From NCBI GenBank assembly GCA_022653675.1, contig JALCST010000004.1, forward strand, positions 97,405 through 161,404: 64,000 bases of DNA, read 5' to 3'. Below the pieces are notes generated by a model. The model was not told where the DNA came from. It saw only the letters and a list, made by a program, of their open reading frames with translations, and ran no database searches. The position numbers and the translations under genes are program-made. Positions 51,344 through 62,500 of this stretch are shown here, piece by piece (the stretch's first letter is position 1; each line of letters begins with the position of its first letter). This stretch comes from Bacteroidales bacterium (lineage in GTDB: Bacteria > Bacteroidota > Bacteroidia > Bacteroidales > UBA932).

Positions 51344-52582
51344 ATGAAAAACATTAGGACAGTCGTTTTGATTCCGGTGGCGTTGGCCGTGCTTATGGGG
51401 TGCGGAAGTGCGGGGTGTGCGGCTAAGGGTCCGTCCGATTCCACCGGTTTTGAATGGGAAGGCGTCAGGCTTTCCGAAAAAATGTTGAGTTCGGAAATAC
51501 GGAGAAATCCCGACGCGTCGTGGATAGACGGCCAGGAAGGCAATCTCAAGTGGAATTATACCACCGGGCTCGAATTGCTCTCGTTCCTCGACGTCTACGA
51601 TGCCTATGGCGGGGATTCGATATTGAATTATGTCTCCAGCTGGTACGACGGCATAATTTCGGATGACGGTACAATTTATTCCTATAAGTTGTCCAATTAC
51701 GTATTGGATCACATCTGCCCCGGAGAAGCCCTGCTGAAGCTCGGCGTCTGTTCATCCCCGAAATATGCCCTGGCTGCGGCGACCTTGCGCCGCCAGCTGT
51801 CGGAGCAACCCCGCATCCCGGACGGCGGCTTCTGGCACAAAAAAGCTTATCCGAACCAGATGTGGCTGGACGGCATATATATGGCGGAACCTTTTTATGC
51901 CGATTATGCGGTCCGCTTCGAATCCGGTACCAGGAGGGATTCCTCCCTGAACGATGTGGCCGACCAGTTCGTACTGATCGCAAGGCATACTTGCGACGAT
52001 TCCACCGGCCTCTACAGGCATGCTTACGACGATTCCCGCAAGATGTTCTGGTGCGACCCGGTTACGGGCAGGTCCAAACATGCGTGGGGACGTGCGATGG
52101 GCTGGTATGCGATGGCCATGGCCGATGTCCTGGAGATCATGCCGGAGGATTTCCCGAGGAGAGAGGAGATCGTCTCGCTTCTTAAGGGGATCGTTTCGAA
52201 ACTTCCCGCTTATGCCGATCCAGAAACGGGAATGTGGTACCAGGTCATGGATTGTCCCGGAAAGGAGGGCAACTATGTCGAAGCCACATGCAGCGCCATG
52301 TTCTGCTATGCCATGCTCAAGGGAATACGCATAAGGGTACTTGAAAAGTCCCTGATGCCCTATGCCGAGAAATGCTACCGGCAGCTTTGTTCGACATTCT
52401 TGGAATCCAATGCGGACGGCACGCTCACACTGAAGAAGTGCTGTGCCGTAGCGGGCCTCGGAGGCAAGGAGAACCGGAGCGGGGATTATGACTATTACAT
52501 CAATTGCAAGGTGATCGACAACGATCCGAAAGGGATCGGGCCGTTCATCATGGCATCGCTCGAATACGAAAAAATAAAGTAA
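51344..52582 (+). CDS. GH105 unsaturated rhamnogalacturonyl/galacturonyl hydrolase, lipoprotein
   Basis: 412 residues from ATG 51344; a longer frame to 51212 lies in the preceding gene. Lipobox LAVLMGC (Cys20). The alpha6/alpha6-barrel signatures are NLKWNYTTGLELLSFLDVYD, WHKKAYPNQMWLDGIYMAEP (with the catalytic Asp) and SKHAWGRAMGWYAMAMADVL. It removes the 4,5-unsaturated uronate that PL1 leaves at the non-reducing end of oligomers, giving the substrate that KduI/KduD process. The lipid anchor suggests a periplasmic or surface location. Near-zero spacing to both neighbours marks it as an operon member. Confidence 0.92.
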   Translation: MKNIRTVVLIPVALAVLMGCGSAGCAAKGPSDSTGFEWEGVRLSEKMLSSEIRRNPDASWIDGQEGNLKWNYTTGLELLSFLDVYDAYGGDSILNYVSSWYDGIISDDGTIYSYKLSNYVLDHICPGEALLKLGVCSSPKYALAAATLRRQLSEQPRIPDGGFWHKKAYPNQMWLDGIYMAEPFYADYAVRFESGTRRDSSLNDVADQFVLIARHTCDDSTGLYRHAYDDSRKMFWCDPVTGRSKHAWGRAMGWYAMAMADVLEIMPEDFPRREEIVSLLKGIVSKLPAYADPETGMWYQVMDCPGKEGNYVEATCSAMFCYAMLKGIRIRVLEKSLMPYAEKCYRQLCSTFLESNADGTLTLKKCCAVAGLGGKENRSGDYDYYINCKVIDNDPKGIGPFIMASLEYEKIK

Positions 52583-52584
52583 TA

Positions 52585-54426
52585 ATGGTAAAACACATCT
52601 TTCAGACACTGCTTTCCATGATAGCGGTGTTCGCTGCTGCCGCATCTTCCTGCAACAGCTCCCCGGTAGGACCGGAAACGTCAGCTCCTGCGATTCCGCA
52701 GGGCGTGACATTGACTTGTGCCACCACGAGTTCCCTATCGTTTTCCTGGGAAGCTTCAAATGGGGCAGACACTTATACGTATAAACTTCTCGATGAATCA
52801 GGTTCCGTTGAAACATGGGCCTCCACGGTCGGCACTTCAGTTACCATTTCAGAACTTGAGTCCGGCACCGAGTACAGCTTCGCAGTAAAGGCTGGTATCG
52901 GGAACATATTCTCTAATTATTCGGAAGACGTAGGAGCCTCTACTTTGGAGGACGGAAGTTCGGATACTTACGATTTCGGGTTTCCAGCGAACGAAGATGA
53001 CGGAATCGCCCGTGCCTTCCCCGGTGCAGAAGGTTGCGGAATGTATGCTACAGGAGGAAGGGGTGGCGATGTATATCACGTGACTACATTGGAAGATAAT
53101 AATTCGGAAGGGTCTCTCCGATATGCAATCAACAGAAGAGGGACGCGTACGATAGTGTTCGACGTCGGTGGCATCATAGCATTGAACAGTACCCTTTCCA
53201 TAAAGAATGGGAACCTGACTATAGCCGGCCAGACAGCTCCCGGAGGAGGAATATGCATCAGGAATTATCCCATAGTAAATTATGCGGACAACGTGATAAT
53301 ACGCTTCATGCGTTTCCGCGAAGGGGATGAAACGAGGAACGAGGATGATGCCTTATGGGGCAAGAATGCCGTGAACGTCATCATAGACCACTGTTCGATG
53401 AGCTGGAGCATCGACGAATGCTCGTCCTTCTACGACAACAGGGATTTCACGATGCAATGGTGCATCCTTTCCGAAAGCCTGTGCAACTCATATCACAGCA
53501 AGGGAGCGCACGGTTACGGAGGGATCTGGGGAGGGGAACCGGGAAGCTTCCATCACAATCTTCTTGCGCACCATTCTTCACGCAACCCGCGCCTGTGCGG
53601 CAGCCGCTATACCAATGATCCCGGAGAAGAGAAGGTCGATATTCGCAATAACGTGATTTACAACTGGGGGCCTGTCGCAGGCGGGTATGGTGGAGAAGGC
53701 GGCTCCTTAAATTTCGTGAATAATTATTACAAACCTGGTGCTTCCACTGCGGAGAAGAATTATCTGGTAAACATGATTTTTTCACCCAATTATGACGACG
53801 GTTCCAATGAGAACGAAAAGGGCGTCTGGGGCCGGTTTTATGTCAACGGCAACCTGATGGACGGTTCATCTCCATATCTAAATGAAGCCCAGATGGCTTT
53901 GTGCGAAAAGGTCAATGCGGACAACTGGGCGGGAATCAAACCTAAGGATACCACTTCTTACTGGAACGGATGGAGTACCGTACGCTCCGGTTCGGAATTC
54001 GGGATGGGCACGGGTTACGTCACCACCCATACCGCGGAAGTCGCTTTCGAGCGTGTCCTGGCTTATGCGGGATGCAGCAATGTCAGGGATAAGGTCGATC
54101 GGAGAGTAGCTTCCGAGACCGAGAACGGTACCTATACATATACCGGTAGTAAAGGAGGTAAGAACGGCATAATCGACTCACAGCAAGACGTTGGGGGGTG
54201 GCCTGTTTATGCTGCCGGAACAGCTGAAGAGGATACCGACGGGGATGGGATTCCGGACGATTGGGAAAAAAAGCACGGACTTGATGAAAATGACCCTTCC
54301 GACGGAAAAAATATTTCTCTTGACATAAAAGGGCGTTATACTAACCTGGAGGTCTATTTGCATGATTTAGTCAAGAAAATAATTAACGCAGAAAATTTAT
54401 CGGGCACGTACACGGAAATAAAATAA
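52585..54426 (+). CDS. PL1 pectate lyase with FN3 domain and calcium-binding tail, lipoprotein
   Basis: 613 residues from ATG 52585, lipobox FAAAASSC (Cys23). A fibronectin type III domain (about 36-130, SFSWEASNGADTYTYKL) is followed by a pectate lyase beta-helix from FPGAEGCGMYATGGRGGDVY near 146. IDHCSMSWSIDEC holds the calcium Asp residues and HHSSRNPRLCG the catalytic Arg. A thrombospondin type 3-like calcium motif, DTDGDGIPDDWEKKHGLD, lies near the C terminus. It cleaves de-esterified homogalacturonan by beta-elimination. It ends the enzyme operon; susC has its own promoter 5 nt later. Confidence 0.9.
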   Translation: MVKHIFQTLLSMIAVFAAAASSCNSSPVGPETSAPAIPQGVTLTCATTSSLSFSWEASNGADTYTYKLLDESGSVETWASTVGTSVTISELESGTEYSFAVKAGIGNIFSNYSEDVGASTLEDGSSDTYDFGFPANEDDGIARAFPGAEGCGMYATGGRGGDVYHVTTLEDNNSEGSLRYAINRRGTRTIVFDVGGIIALNSTLSIKNGNLTIAGQTAPGGGICIRNYPIVNYADNVIIRFMRFREGDETRNEDDALWGKNAVNVIIDHCSMSWSIDECSSFYDNRDFTMQWCILSESLCNSYHSKGAHGYGGIWGGEPGSFHHNLLAHHSSRNPRLCGSRYTNDPGEEKVDIRNNVIYNWGPVAGGYGGEGGSLNFVNNYYKPGASTAEKNYLVNMIFSPNYDDGSNENEKGVWGRFYVNGNLMDGSSPYLNEAQMALCEKVNADNWAGIKPKDTTSYWNGWSTVRSGSEFGMGTGYVTTHTAEVAFERVLAYAGCSNVRDKVDRRVASETENGTYTYTGSKGGKNGIIDSQQDVGGWPVYAAGTAEEDTDGDGIPDDWEKKHGLDENDPSDGKNISLDIKGRYTNLEVYLHDLVKKIINAENLSGTYTEIK

Positions 54427-54430
54427 TTTT

Positions 54431-54438
54431 TAACTTTG
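54431..54438 (+). promoter_or_regulatory. Candidate -7 promoter element of the susCD operon
   Basis: TAACTTTG matches TAnnTTTG. It lies 4 bases after the PL1 stop and 56 bases before the susC ATG. Confidence 0.5.
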
Positions 54439-54494
54439 GACGCGCAAAAAACTGAAAACCGATATAAACAATAACAAACAACCAGTAGTTACTT

Positions 54495-57400
54495 ATGAAA
54501 AAACTGACATTGAAAATTTCTCTCATCGCGATCATGCTCGGAGCGGTGCTTCCGCTGTCTGCACAAACGGTGAAAGGTGTCGTCAAGGATTCGGACGGAG
54601 AACCCCTCGTCGGGGTTTCCGTTATTCTGAAGGGCGCAACCAGTGTTGGAACGACCACCGGAAACAAGGGAGACTATGTTCTGAACGTTCCGGCATCATC
54701 GAGCAAGATCCTGGTTTTCTCCTTTGTGGGAATGAAGACCCAGGAAATACCGGTCGATGACAGGTCCGTCATCAACGTTGTACTAAAGAACGACAACACC
54801 TATCTTGATGAAGTCGTGGTAGTCGGATATGCTAAAGTAAAACGCCGCGACCTCATAGGTTCCGTATCGTCCGTCAGCAACCAAGAGCTGACCGAAGTTC
54901 CGGTAACGAGCGTCAACCAGGCCCTTTCCGGAAAGATGGCCGGCGTTTCCGTCACGATGACGGAAGGCGATCCGGATGCGGATATCAAAATAAGGGTACG
55001 CGGAGGAGGGTCAATTACGCAGGACAGCTCGCCTCTTTACATCGTCGACGGCTTTCCCGTTGAAAGCATTTCCGATATTCCCGCCTCCACCATCCAGTCG
55101 ATAGACGTCCTGAAGGACGCCTTTTCGACTGCAATTTACGGGGCTCGCGGAGCCAACGGCGTCGTTATCGTCACTACGAAGAGCGGAACCGAAGGCAAGC
55201 TTACCGTAAGCCTCAACACATATTACGGATTGAAGAAAATAGCCAACAAGGATGCCTTGGTCCCAATGGATGCCGACAACTTCGTGAAGTTCCAATATGA
55301 ACTGGCAAGCGTCAGGGACAACATCGAGGATAACTACGAACCTTACTTCGGCACCTTCGACGATATCGACCAGTATACAGAAATGGAGACCAACGATTGG
55401 GTGAGCCAGGTATTCGGGAATCAGGGCAGCTCCTACAGCGCCGATCTTACTCTCAGCGGAGGAAACGACAAGGTCCGCTGGACCGCAGGTTATGCCCACA
55501 TGACCGACAACGCAATAATGCTGGGTTCCAGTTATGCCAGGAATAACCTGAATCTGAAGGCTCAATACAAACCTTACAAGAACCTTTCATTCGATTTCTC
55601 CGTCCGTTATTCACAAACCACCGTAAACGGCAGCGGAGCCAACGGCATAAACGATTCAGGAACCACGAGCGGCAACGGGCGCCTGAAACATGCCATAAGC
55701 TATACCCCGATACCGATAGCCTCCACCATACAGGGACTTGACGAAGAGGCCGACTACGGTGACAATGCCCCTCCCGTGCAGTCGGTTTGGGACAACGACA
55801 AACGGGAGAACCGCGCCGAGTGGAATGCTAACGGCGCCATGACGTGGGGCATAATAAAGAACCTCAATCTTAAGATAGAGGGTGGAATGCAGGATTACGA
55901 CAAGAAGGATGACCGCTTTTACGGGCTCACCACCTATTATGTGAACAATACGGCCACCATCAAAGGTCAGCCTGCCGCCCAGTACAAGGATTACACACGT
56001 ACCAGATACCGCAGTACGAATACCCTTTCCTATGACTTCAAGGACATGCTGGATAGCGATAGCCATCATATTGACGTCCTGCTAGGACAGGAATACATAC
56101 AGACCGTTTCAAATACGGTGACCAACTGGGTGGAAGGGTTCCCCGATTTCTTCGATTCGAAGATGGCATGGAATTTCCTCAGTTCCGGTACGGCCGTTTC
56201 AACTTCTAATTATTATGATCCGGACGACAAGCTGCTCTCTTTCTTCGGCCGCGTAAACTATTCTTACAAGGGCATTTATTCCCTTTCGGCAACGATGCGT
56301 GCTGACGGTTCGTCCAAATTCAGCTCTGCAAACCGCTGGGGCTACTTCCCTTCGGCAGCGGCCTCTTGGAGAATATCAGGGTATAATGCGGTCCGCGAGA
56401 AATTCCCTTGGCTTTCAACCCTGAAACTACGTTACAGTTACGGTACCGCAGGAAACAACAACATCCCTTCCGGACTCATTTCACAGGAGTATGCCGCTTA
56501 TGCAACGACCTGGATAAGTCAGGGGACCACTTATTGGACGACGGTCAAGGGTAGTGACGGCAAAACCATAATGAGCAATCCCGATCTGAAATGGGAAACT
56601 ACGATAACCAACAACATAGGTCTCGACTTCGGTCTGTTCAAGGATCGCCTGAACGGATCGGTCGAAGTTTATCGAAACGATACGAGAGATTTGCTGATAA
56701 AATTCCCTACTTCCGGCTCGGGTTACGATTACCAGTACCGCAACATCGGTTCTACCATGAACCGTGGCGTCGAACTTACCTTGAACGGCATAATCGTGAA
56801 CAAAAAGGACTTCGGTCTGAACGCATCGTTCAACATAGCATATAACAGGAACGAGGTGATTTCCCTCGGAGGTCTCGACCAGATAGAAGCCACTTCTTAC
56901 TGGGCTTCCACCGAAGTCGGAACCGATTATCTGGTCCAGGTAGGCAAGCCGCTCGGCAACATGTACGGTTACAAGTCGGACGGACGTTACGAAGTAAGCG
57001 ACTTCACATATACGGACGGCAAGTGGGTGCTTAACGACGGAGTCGTCGACGATTCCGGAGTCATAGGTTCCACTTATCTCCATCCGGGCGCCATGAAGTT
57101 GAAGGATCTCACGAATGATGGCAAGGTCACCGTAGCCGACAAGACGATAATAGGCAACGCTTCCCCGAAACTGACCGGAGGTTTCTCACTGTCCGGTTAC
57201 CTGTTCGGATTCGACCTGTCAGCAAATTTCAACTATGTTTGGGGTAACGATATTTACAATGCGAACAAGATAGAATTCACCTCTTCCCGCAAATTCTACA
57301 ACAGGAACCTTTTGAACTCTATGGATGTGGACAAGAGATGGACGAATATCGACTGGACGACCGGACAGCTCATCGACGATCCTGACGCGCTTGCGGCAGC

Positions 57401-57716
57401 CAATGCGAATACGACTATGTGGTCCCCGTGCGTAGGTGTAGCTGTTTTAAGCGATTACGCAGTCGAAGACGGTTCTTTCGTCCGCTTGAATTCCGCGACA
57501 CTCGGTTATACGCTGCCGGAAAAGCTGACCCAGAAATTCTATATCTCCAGATTGCGTTTTTACGCCACAGGTACCAACCTGTGGCTTCTGACAAATTACT
57601 CCGGCTATGATCCTGAAGTCGATACGCGCCGTTCGACACCTTTGACCCCTGGCGTGGATTACTCCGCATATCCTAAGAGCATCGGCTGCGTCTTCGGAAT
57701 AAACATAACCTTTTAA
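54495..57716 (+). CDS. SusC/RagA-type TonB-dependent outer-membrane transporter
   Basis: 1073 residues. Signal peptide (LIAIMLGAVLPLSAQ), then a carboxypeptidase-D-regulatory-like domain (VKGVVKDSDGEPLVGVSVIL), a TonB-box-like DEVVVVGYAKVKRRD, a plug (SSPLYIVDGFPVESI and YGARGANGVVIVTTKSG) and a barrel of about 22 strands ending in CVFGINITF with terminal Phe. It imports oligosaccharides delivered by the following SusD-like protein, using TonB energy. The pectin enzymes upstream make pectic oligomers the likely cargo; that assignment is inference. Confidence 0.95.
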   Translation: MKKLTLKISLIAIMLGAVLPLSAQTVKGVVKDSDGEPLVGVSVILKGATSVGTTTGNKGDYVLNVPASSSKILVFSFVGMKTQEIPVDDRSVINVVLKNDNTYLDEVVVVGYAKVKRRDLIGSVSSVSNQELTEVPVTSVNQALSGKMAGVSVTMTEGDPDADIKIRVRGGGSITQDSSPLYIVDGFPVESISDIPASTIQSIDVLKDAFSTAIYGARGANGVVIVTTKSGTEGKLTVSLNTYYGLKKIANKDALVPMDADNFVKFQYELASVRDNIEDNYEPYFGTFDDIDQYTEMETNDWVSQVFGNQGSSYSADLTLSGGNDKVRWTAGYAHMTDNAIMLGSSYARNNLNLKAQYKPYKNLSFDFSVRYSQTTVNGSGANGINDSGTTSGNGRLKHAISYTPIPIASTIQGLDEEADYGDNAPPVQSVWDNDKRENRAEWNANGAMTWGIIKNLNLKIEGGMQDYDKKDDRFYGLTTYYVNNTATIKGQPAAQYKDYTRTRYRSTNTLSYDFKDMLDSDSHHIDVLLGQEYIQTVSNTVTNWVEGFPDFFDSKMAWNFLSSGTAVSTSNYYDPDDKLLSFFGRVNYSYKGIYSLSATMRADGSSKFSSANRWGYFPSAAASWRISGYNAVREKFPWLSTLKLRYSYGTAGNNNIPSGLISQEYAAYATTWISQGTTYWTTVKGSDGKTIMSNPDLKWETTITNNIGLDFGLFKDRLNGSVEVYRNDTRDLLIKFPTSGSGYDYQYRNIGSTMNRGVELTLNGIIVNKKDFGLNASFNIAYNRNEVISLGGLDQIEATSYWASTEVGTDYLVQVGKPLGNMYGYKSDGRYEVSDFTYTDGKWVLNDGVVDDSGVIGSTYLHPGAMKLKDLTNDGKVTVADKTIIGNASPKLTGGFSLSGYLFGFDLSANFNYVWGNDIYNANKIEFTSSRKFYNRNLLNSMDVDKRWTNIDWTTGQLIDDPDALAAANANTTMWSPCVGVAVLSDYAVEDGSFVRLNSATLGYTLPEKLTQKFYISRLRFYATGTNLWLLTNYSGYDPEVDTRRSTPLTPGVDYSAYPKSIGCVFGINITF

Positions 57717-57728
57717 TCCGACAAAGAG

Positions 57729-59531
57729 ATGAAAACATTGAAAAAAATATCTGCAATATTTTGCATTATGGCACTGGCCGTTGCCACATCTTGCTCCAAC
57801 CTGCTCGAGAGCGAGACGAAATCCTCCTTCGATGAGTCCGTGGTATTCTCGAACTACACCCTGGCGGAGTATAACGTATATTCGATCTCCGAAGTGTTCG
57901 GCCATACCAACTGCTATCGAGGCCGTTATCTCCCATGGTACGGATTCAATAACGATACCGAATGGTATAACAGCACCACAGGCAACCAGGCCAACCTCGA
58001 CCTGGCCCAATATTCGATCACGTCGAACAATACGAACATGAATCTTACGAACGGCCCGTACAATGAAATGTACGTCGGCATCGAGCGTGCCAACCTTTGC
58101 ATAAAGGGACTGCGTACTTACGGCAACTGCGGCACCGATCCCGATATGGCGTACCTTCTCGGGGAGGCCCTTACGATGAGGGCCATGATTTATTTCGACC
58201 TGATCAAGGGGTGGGGCGACGTGCCAGCACGTTTCGAACCGGTCACGTCTTCCACAATTTATGTTGCGAAGAGCAGCAGGGACGTCATCTATGAACAGAT
58301 CCTGGCCGATCTGGAAGAATCTTTCAATTATCTGGCCTGGCCTAACGAGAGGACCGAGACGGAGACGACCGACAACGTCAGCCTGGCTTTCGCAAAGGGC
58401 CTTTATGCCCGCATATGCATTGCGGCTTCCGGTTACGCGCTCCGTCCGGACGACGGCGAAGTGGGGACGGGGAATATCGGTTCTGTCCGCCTTTCGAGTG
58501 ACGAAAACCTCTCCAAGGATGTCCTTTATCCGAAAGCGCTTACAGCTTTGAAGGATGTCATGACTAGCAAGACGGTCTCCCTGGACGCAGACTTCAAGGA
58601 TATATGGACCGACATGAACAACATGGATCTTACTGCCGGAAAGGAGGTGATCTTTTCCATTCCTTTCGGGGATGCTCGCGGCCGTTGGAACTATACGTTC
58701 GCCGTACGCAGCGAAGGTTCCACATACAGTGCCGGCAAGACGAGCGGCGGAGCTGCAGGGCCCGTTCCCACTCTCTATTTCGACTATGATTCCAAGGACG
58801 TCAGGCGCGACATAAGCTGTGTGAATTACAAATGGGACAAGACATCGACTCCTGTCCTTGCAGGAATCGACAGCTGGTACTTCGGAAAATACCGTTTCGA
58901 ATGGATGACCGTCCATCCTTATTCCGGTGGCAACGACGACGGGATCAAGCCTGTCTACATGCGTTATGCCGACATCCTTCTCATGGCTGCCGAGATAGCA
59001 AATTACGAAGACGACATGACCGATGCCAAGGATTACCTGCTTCAGGTACGCAAACGCGCTTTCAAGGGCAACGAATCGGTTGCGGAAGCTTACGTAGACG
59101 CAATTTCTTCGAAGGAAGGGATGCAGACCGCCATAGAGGAGGAACGCAAGCTCGAATTCGCAGGCGAATTCCTGCGAAAGGAAGACCTTATCCGCTGGAA
59201 CGAATTGAAGAGCAGCATGGATAATGAAGAGGAAAAAATGACCGAACTCTCTAATATGACCGGCGATTATTCGTATCTGAGCGGCAACGTCTACTACAAG
59301 GTTGCTGCCGACGGCCTGAGCTTGCAGATTTACGGCCTGGACAAAACCGAGACCGGAGATCCGGGGGAGGGCTGGACTCTCGAAAGCGACTATGTCAGCC
59401 CTGACAATCTGGATGCCGACAAAATTTCCTCGATGTATGCCGTAAATCCCGATACCCGTGAATTCTGGCCTATCTTCGATGCCTCAATCACGAACAGCCA
59501 GGGTTACCTTGTAAATGATTACGGTTATTAA
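57729..59531 (+). CDS. SusD/RagB-type surface glycan-binding lipoprotein
   Basis: 600 residues, lipobox ALAVATSC (Cys22). The TPR-like SusD fold is shown by YNEMYVGIERANLCIKGL, LGEALTMRAMIYFDLIKGWG and DVPARFEPV, with C-terminal MRYADILLMAAEIANYEDDM and EERKLEFAGEFLRKEDLIRW. It forms the lid of the SusC transporter and captures oligomers at the surface. It lies 12 nt after susC and 21 nt before the beta-helix lipoprotein. Confidence 0.95.
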   Translation: MKTLKKISAIFCIMALAVATSCSNLLESETKSSFDESVVFSNYTLAEYNVYSISEVFGHTNCYRGRYLPWYGFNNDTEWYNSTTGNQANLDLAQYSITSNNTNMNLTNGPYNEMYVGIERANLCIKGLRTYGNCGTDPDMAYLLGEALTMRAMIYFDLIKGWGDVPARFEPVTSSTIYVAKSSRDVIYEQILADLEESFNYLAWPNERTETETTDNVSLAFAKGLYARICIAASGYALRPDDGEVGTGNIGSVRLSSDENLSKDVLYPKALTALKDVMTSKTVSLDADFKDIWTDMNNMDLTAGKEVIFSIPFGDARGRWNYTFAVRSEGSTYSAGKTSGGAAGPVPTLYFDYDSKDVRRDISCVNYKWDKTSTPVLAGIDSWYFGKYRFEWMTVHPYSGGNDDGIKPVYMRYADILLMAAEIANYEDDMTDAKDYLLQVRKRAFKGNESVAEAYVDAISSKEGMQTAIEEERKLEFAGEFLRKEDLIRWNELKSSMDNEEEKMTELSNMTGDYSYLSGNVYYKVAADGLSLQIYGLDKTETGDPGEGWTLESDYVSPDNLDADKISSMYAVNPDTREFWPIFDASITNSQGYLVNDYGY

Positions 59532-59552
59532 CAGACTAAATCTGAACGCAAT

Positions 59553-62500
59553 ATGAAAAAGATATTCAAAACTTTGGCATTGATCGCAGCGGCTTTCTCC
59601 TTAGCTTCCTGCGTAGAGCCGGTCGAGGACATAATAACCGACCTTAATCTGAAACGCTGTCTCGAACCGATGAACCTGACAGCCAAGATAGCTAGTGACG
59701 GAGAGACCGTCACGTATTCTTGGGACGTGCCTACCGGGACGGACAAGTTCGTCCTGGAAGTCTATACCGACGAAGAAATGACCGACCTGGCCGAGACTTT
59801 CGACATGGAAGCTTCGGAGGTCCCTTTCAAGGCCGACATGGAATCGGACATGACCTATTATTACAGAGTCAAGGGACAGAGCAATTCCGGAAAGGAGGAT
59901 TCCAAATGGGCGTCATACGGAAAGGCCATAAAGACTTATGCCGTCAAGGACAAGCTTCCTCTGGAAATTACCGGCAGGACGACCACCTCCATTACGGTTT
60001 CCTGGCAGCAGGATGACGAAGTTACCCATCTGCTTGTAGAACCTGACGGAGCCGACTCCTACGAGGTAGATCTGACGGCCGACCAGATAGCTGCCGGAGC
60101 CGCCACCGTAGAGGGCCTTACCGCCTCCACGAGATACGATTTCACCCTTTATTACAAGAGTGCCAACAGGGGCCAGATAGAGGCTTGGACACGTCCGGTA
60201 ACCGATGGCGTTACTACGGTCGCTTCTTCAGCAGCCATACTCCAGGCATTCGCCGACAAGGCTCCGAAGATTCTCGTTGCCGCCAGCGACACCGCTTATC
60301 CGATAGGTTCCGCCGATCTTTCGAGCGGCATCGAAATCTATGGAGAGGAAGCGGTTGACGGGACGAAACCCATACTTCTAGGCGATATCCATGTTACTAA
60401 GGATTTCACGGGCAGTTTCTATGCCGAATCCGTCACTTTCGACGGCGACGGCCAGACATACGGATTCCCGATCCAGGCCAAGAACGGAGGTGGGGCTTCG
60501 TCCATCACCTTCGGCGAAATCCATTACAAGAACTGCGATATCACGGGCTATTCCAAGGGACTAATATACGAATGGAGCCAGCCTATGATAATAGGTTCCC
60601 TGATTTACGAGGGTTGTTATATCACGGATATGAATACGGGCCTTGCAGGTGGCGACGGCATAGACCTCCGCAATTCCGCGACCGTAGTCGACAACCTTAC
60701 CTTGAAGAACAATACCATTTGGAACGGTTTCCGTTCCTTCATCCGTCTCGACGCTAGCGTGACTGTAGGAAACGTCATACTTCAGAATAACACTATCGTG
60801 GGCCTTTGCAACCTTGACGAGAGTACCAATAACGGTGGCTTGATGAACATAAAATGCAACCCGACATCGGTTACCGTTGTCCAGAATCTCATCATGAATG
60901 AAACCGGAACGCGAGCTGCCATGATAGGGGAGGTTGCAGCCAACATCACGGCGGAATCGTTCTCGTTCTCGAAGAATTACTTCTATGATATTGCTTCTAC
61001 CTTCTGGACTACCAAGTGTACGGAAGACCAAGCCATTGCCAATGGAGGCAAACTTCTGAGCGAATCGCCTTGCTACAACATCGAAAGCGGAATATTCAAC
61101 CTTACCAACAGCGAAGCCCTTGCGGCCGAAGTGGGCGATCCCCGCTGGTTCATCCCTTATTTCGAAAAGGAGGAAGACCTTACTTTGTCGGTTGTCGAAG
61201 CTCCCAAGGTTTGGGATTTTTCCGATACCAAGGTATTTAACGGGACCGCGGAAAAATCTACCGTAAAGGATAACCTTCTTTTCAGGGTATCCAATAAGCC
61301 GATCAGCATCTCCGATGCCACGGTTTGGTTCAGCGGCGCAGCCACGCTCGACGCAAATACCAACATTCCCGACGACTGCGATCTCGAATTCCTCGTCGAC
61401 AAGCCCGGAGCCCTCTACCTTAAGACCGAGGGAGTCGATGGATACGACAGCCATGTTTCCGTAAGCGTCAACGGCGTCGTAAAGGGAGGTGCAGCCTACA
61501 GCGACGGGATGAACAACGTACAGAAGATATTGATAAGCGATATTACTGAACAGTCCACAGTCTATGTTTACGGGAGTGGCCCGATAGGGATCAGCGAACT
61601 CGAATGGAGCGACGATTCCACCCAGGTCAGCACGGCCCTTCCTGCACCTGATCCTTCTGCCGATCCTTCCCTCGTTACCGAGGGGGATGCTTCGGATGTG
61701 CTCGTGACATGGCCTGCCGTCGATTACGCCGGAAGTTATTCCGTAGTTTTCAGCGGCAAGACGTATACCGTTACAGATCCTGAGTACACGATTTCGGCCC
61801 AGACCGTCCAGTTCCTTTCTTCCGGCGCTTATCCGGTGGAGGTTTACGCCAACCCTGCGGCCGACGACGTATATTATACCCAGTCTTCGAAAGGAGTGGT
61901 TTCACTCGTAGTTCTGCCTGCAGGCGGCAGCGGCTCCTCCGCAGTGACCGTCACTACCGTCGATGATCTCATGAGTGCGGTGGCGGCCGGCAAGAGCGAC
62001 ATAATCCTTGCTGCTTCCGGTTCCCCGTATACTTTGGAAGATACGTGGGTTATAACCCAGCCTCTGAAACTGAGCGGCGAAGATGGGGATACAAAGCCGG
62101 TGGTAATAGGTTCCATCAAGCTCTCCGGAGCGGAAGTCGGAGACGTTACTTTGGAGAACCTTGCATTCAACGGCAACGACCTTTCTCTTGGCAGTCTGCT
62201 CGAAGTCGCCGACGGTTCGCTGTTGGCAGGTGCGGTGAAAGTTATCGACTGCGACATCTACGGTTACAACAAGAGCATGATTTACAGTAGCCAGGAGGGC
62301 TCCAAGATCTCCTCCGTCACGTTCGACGGGGATTATATCCACGATACCGGATTAGGCCAGAACGGCTTCGATATCCGCAAGGGAGAGATCGATACTTTGA
62401 CCATCACCAATTCAACGGTCGCATACGCATTGCGCGAAGGCTTTAGGATAGATGCCGCGGCCATATGCAATGTCGTCAGCTTCAAGAACAACACTGTAAA

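Noticed and set aside
57447..58916. 489-residue minus-strand open frame across susC and susD
   Set aside because: It is antisense to two well-supported genes, has no recognisable motif, and arises from the codon bias of the plus-strand genes.
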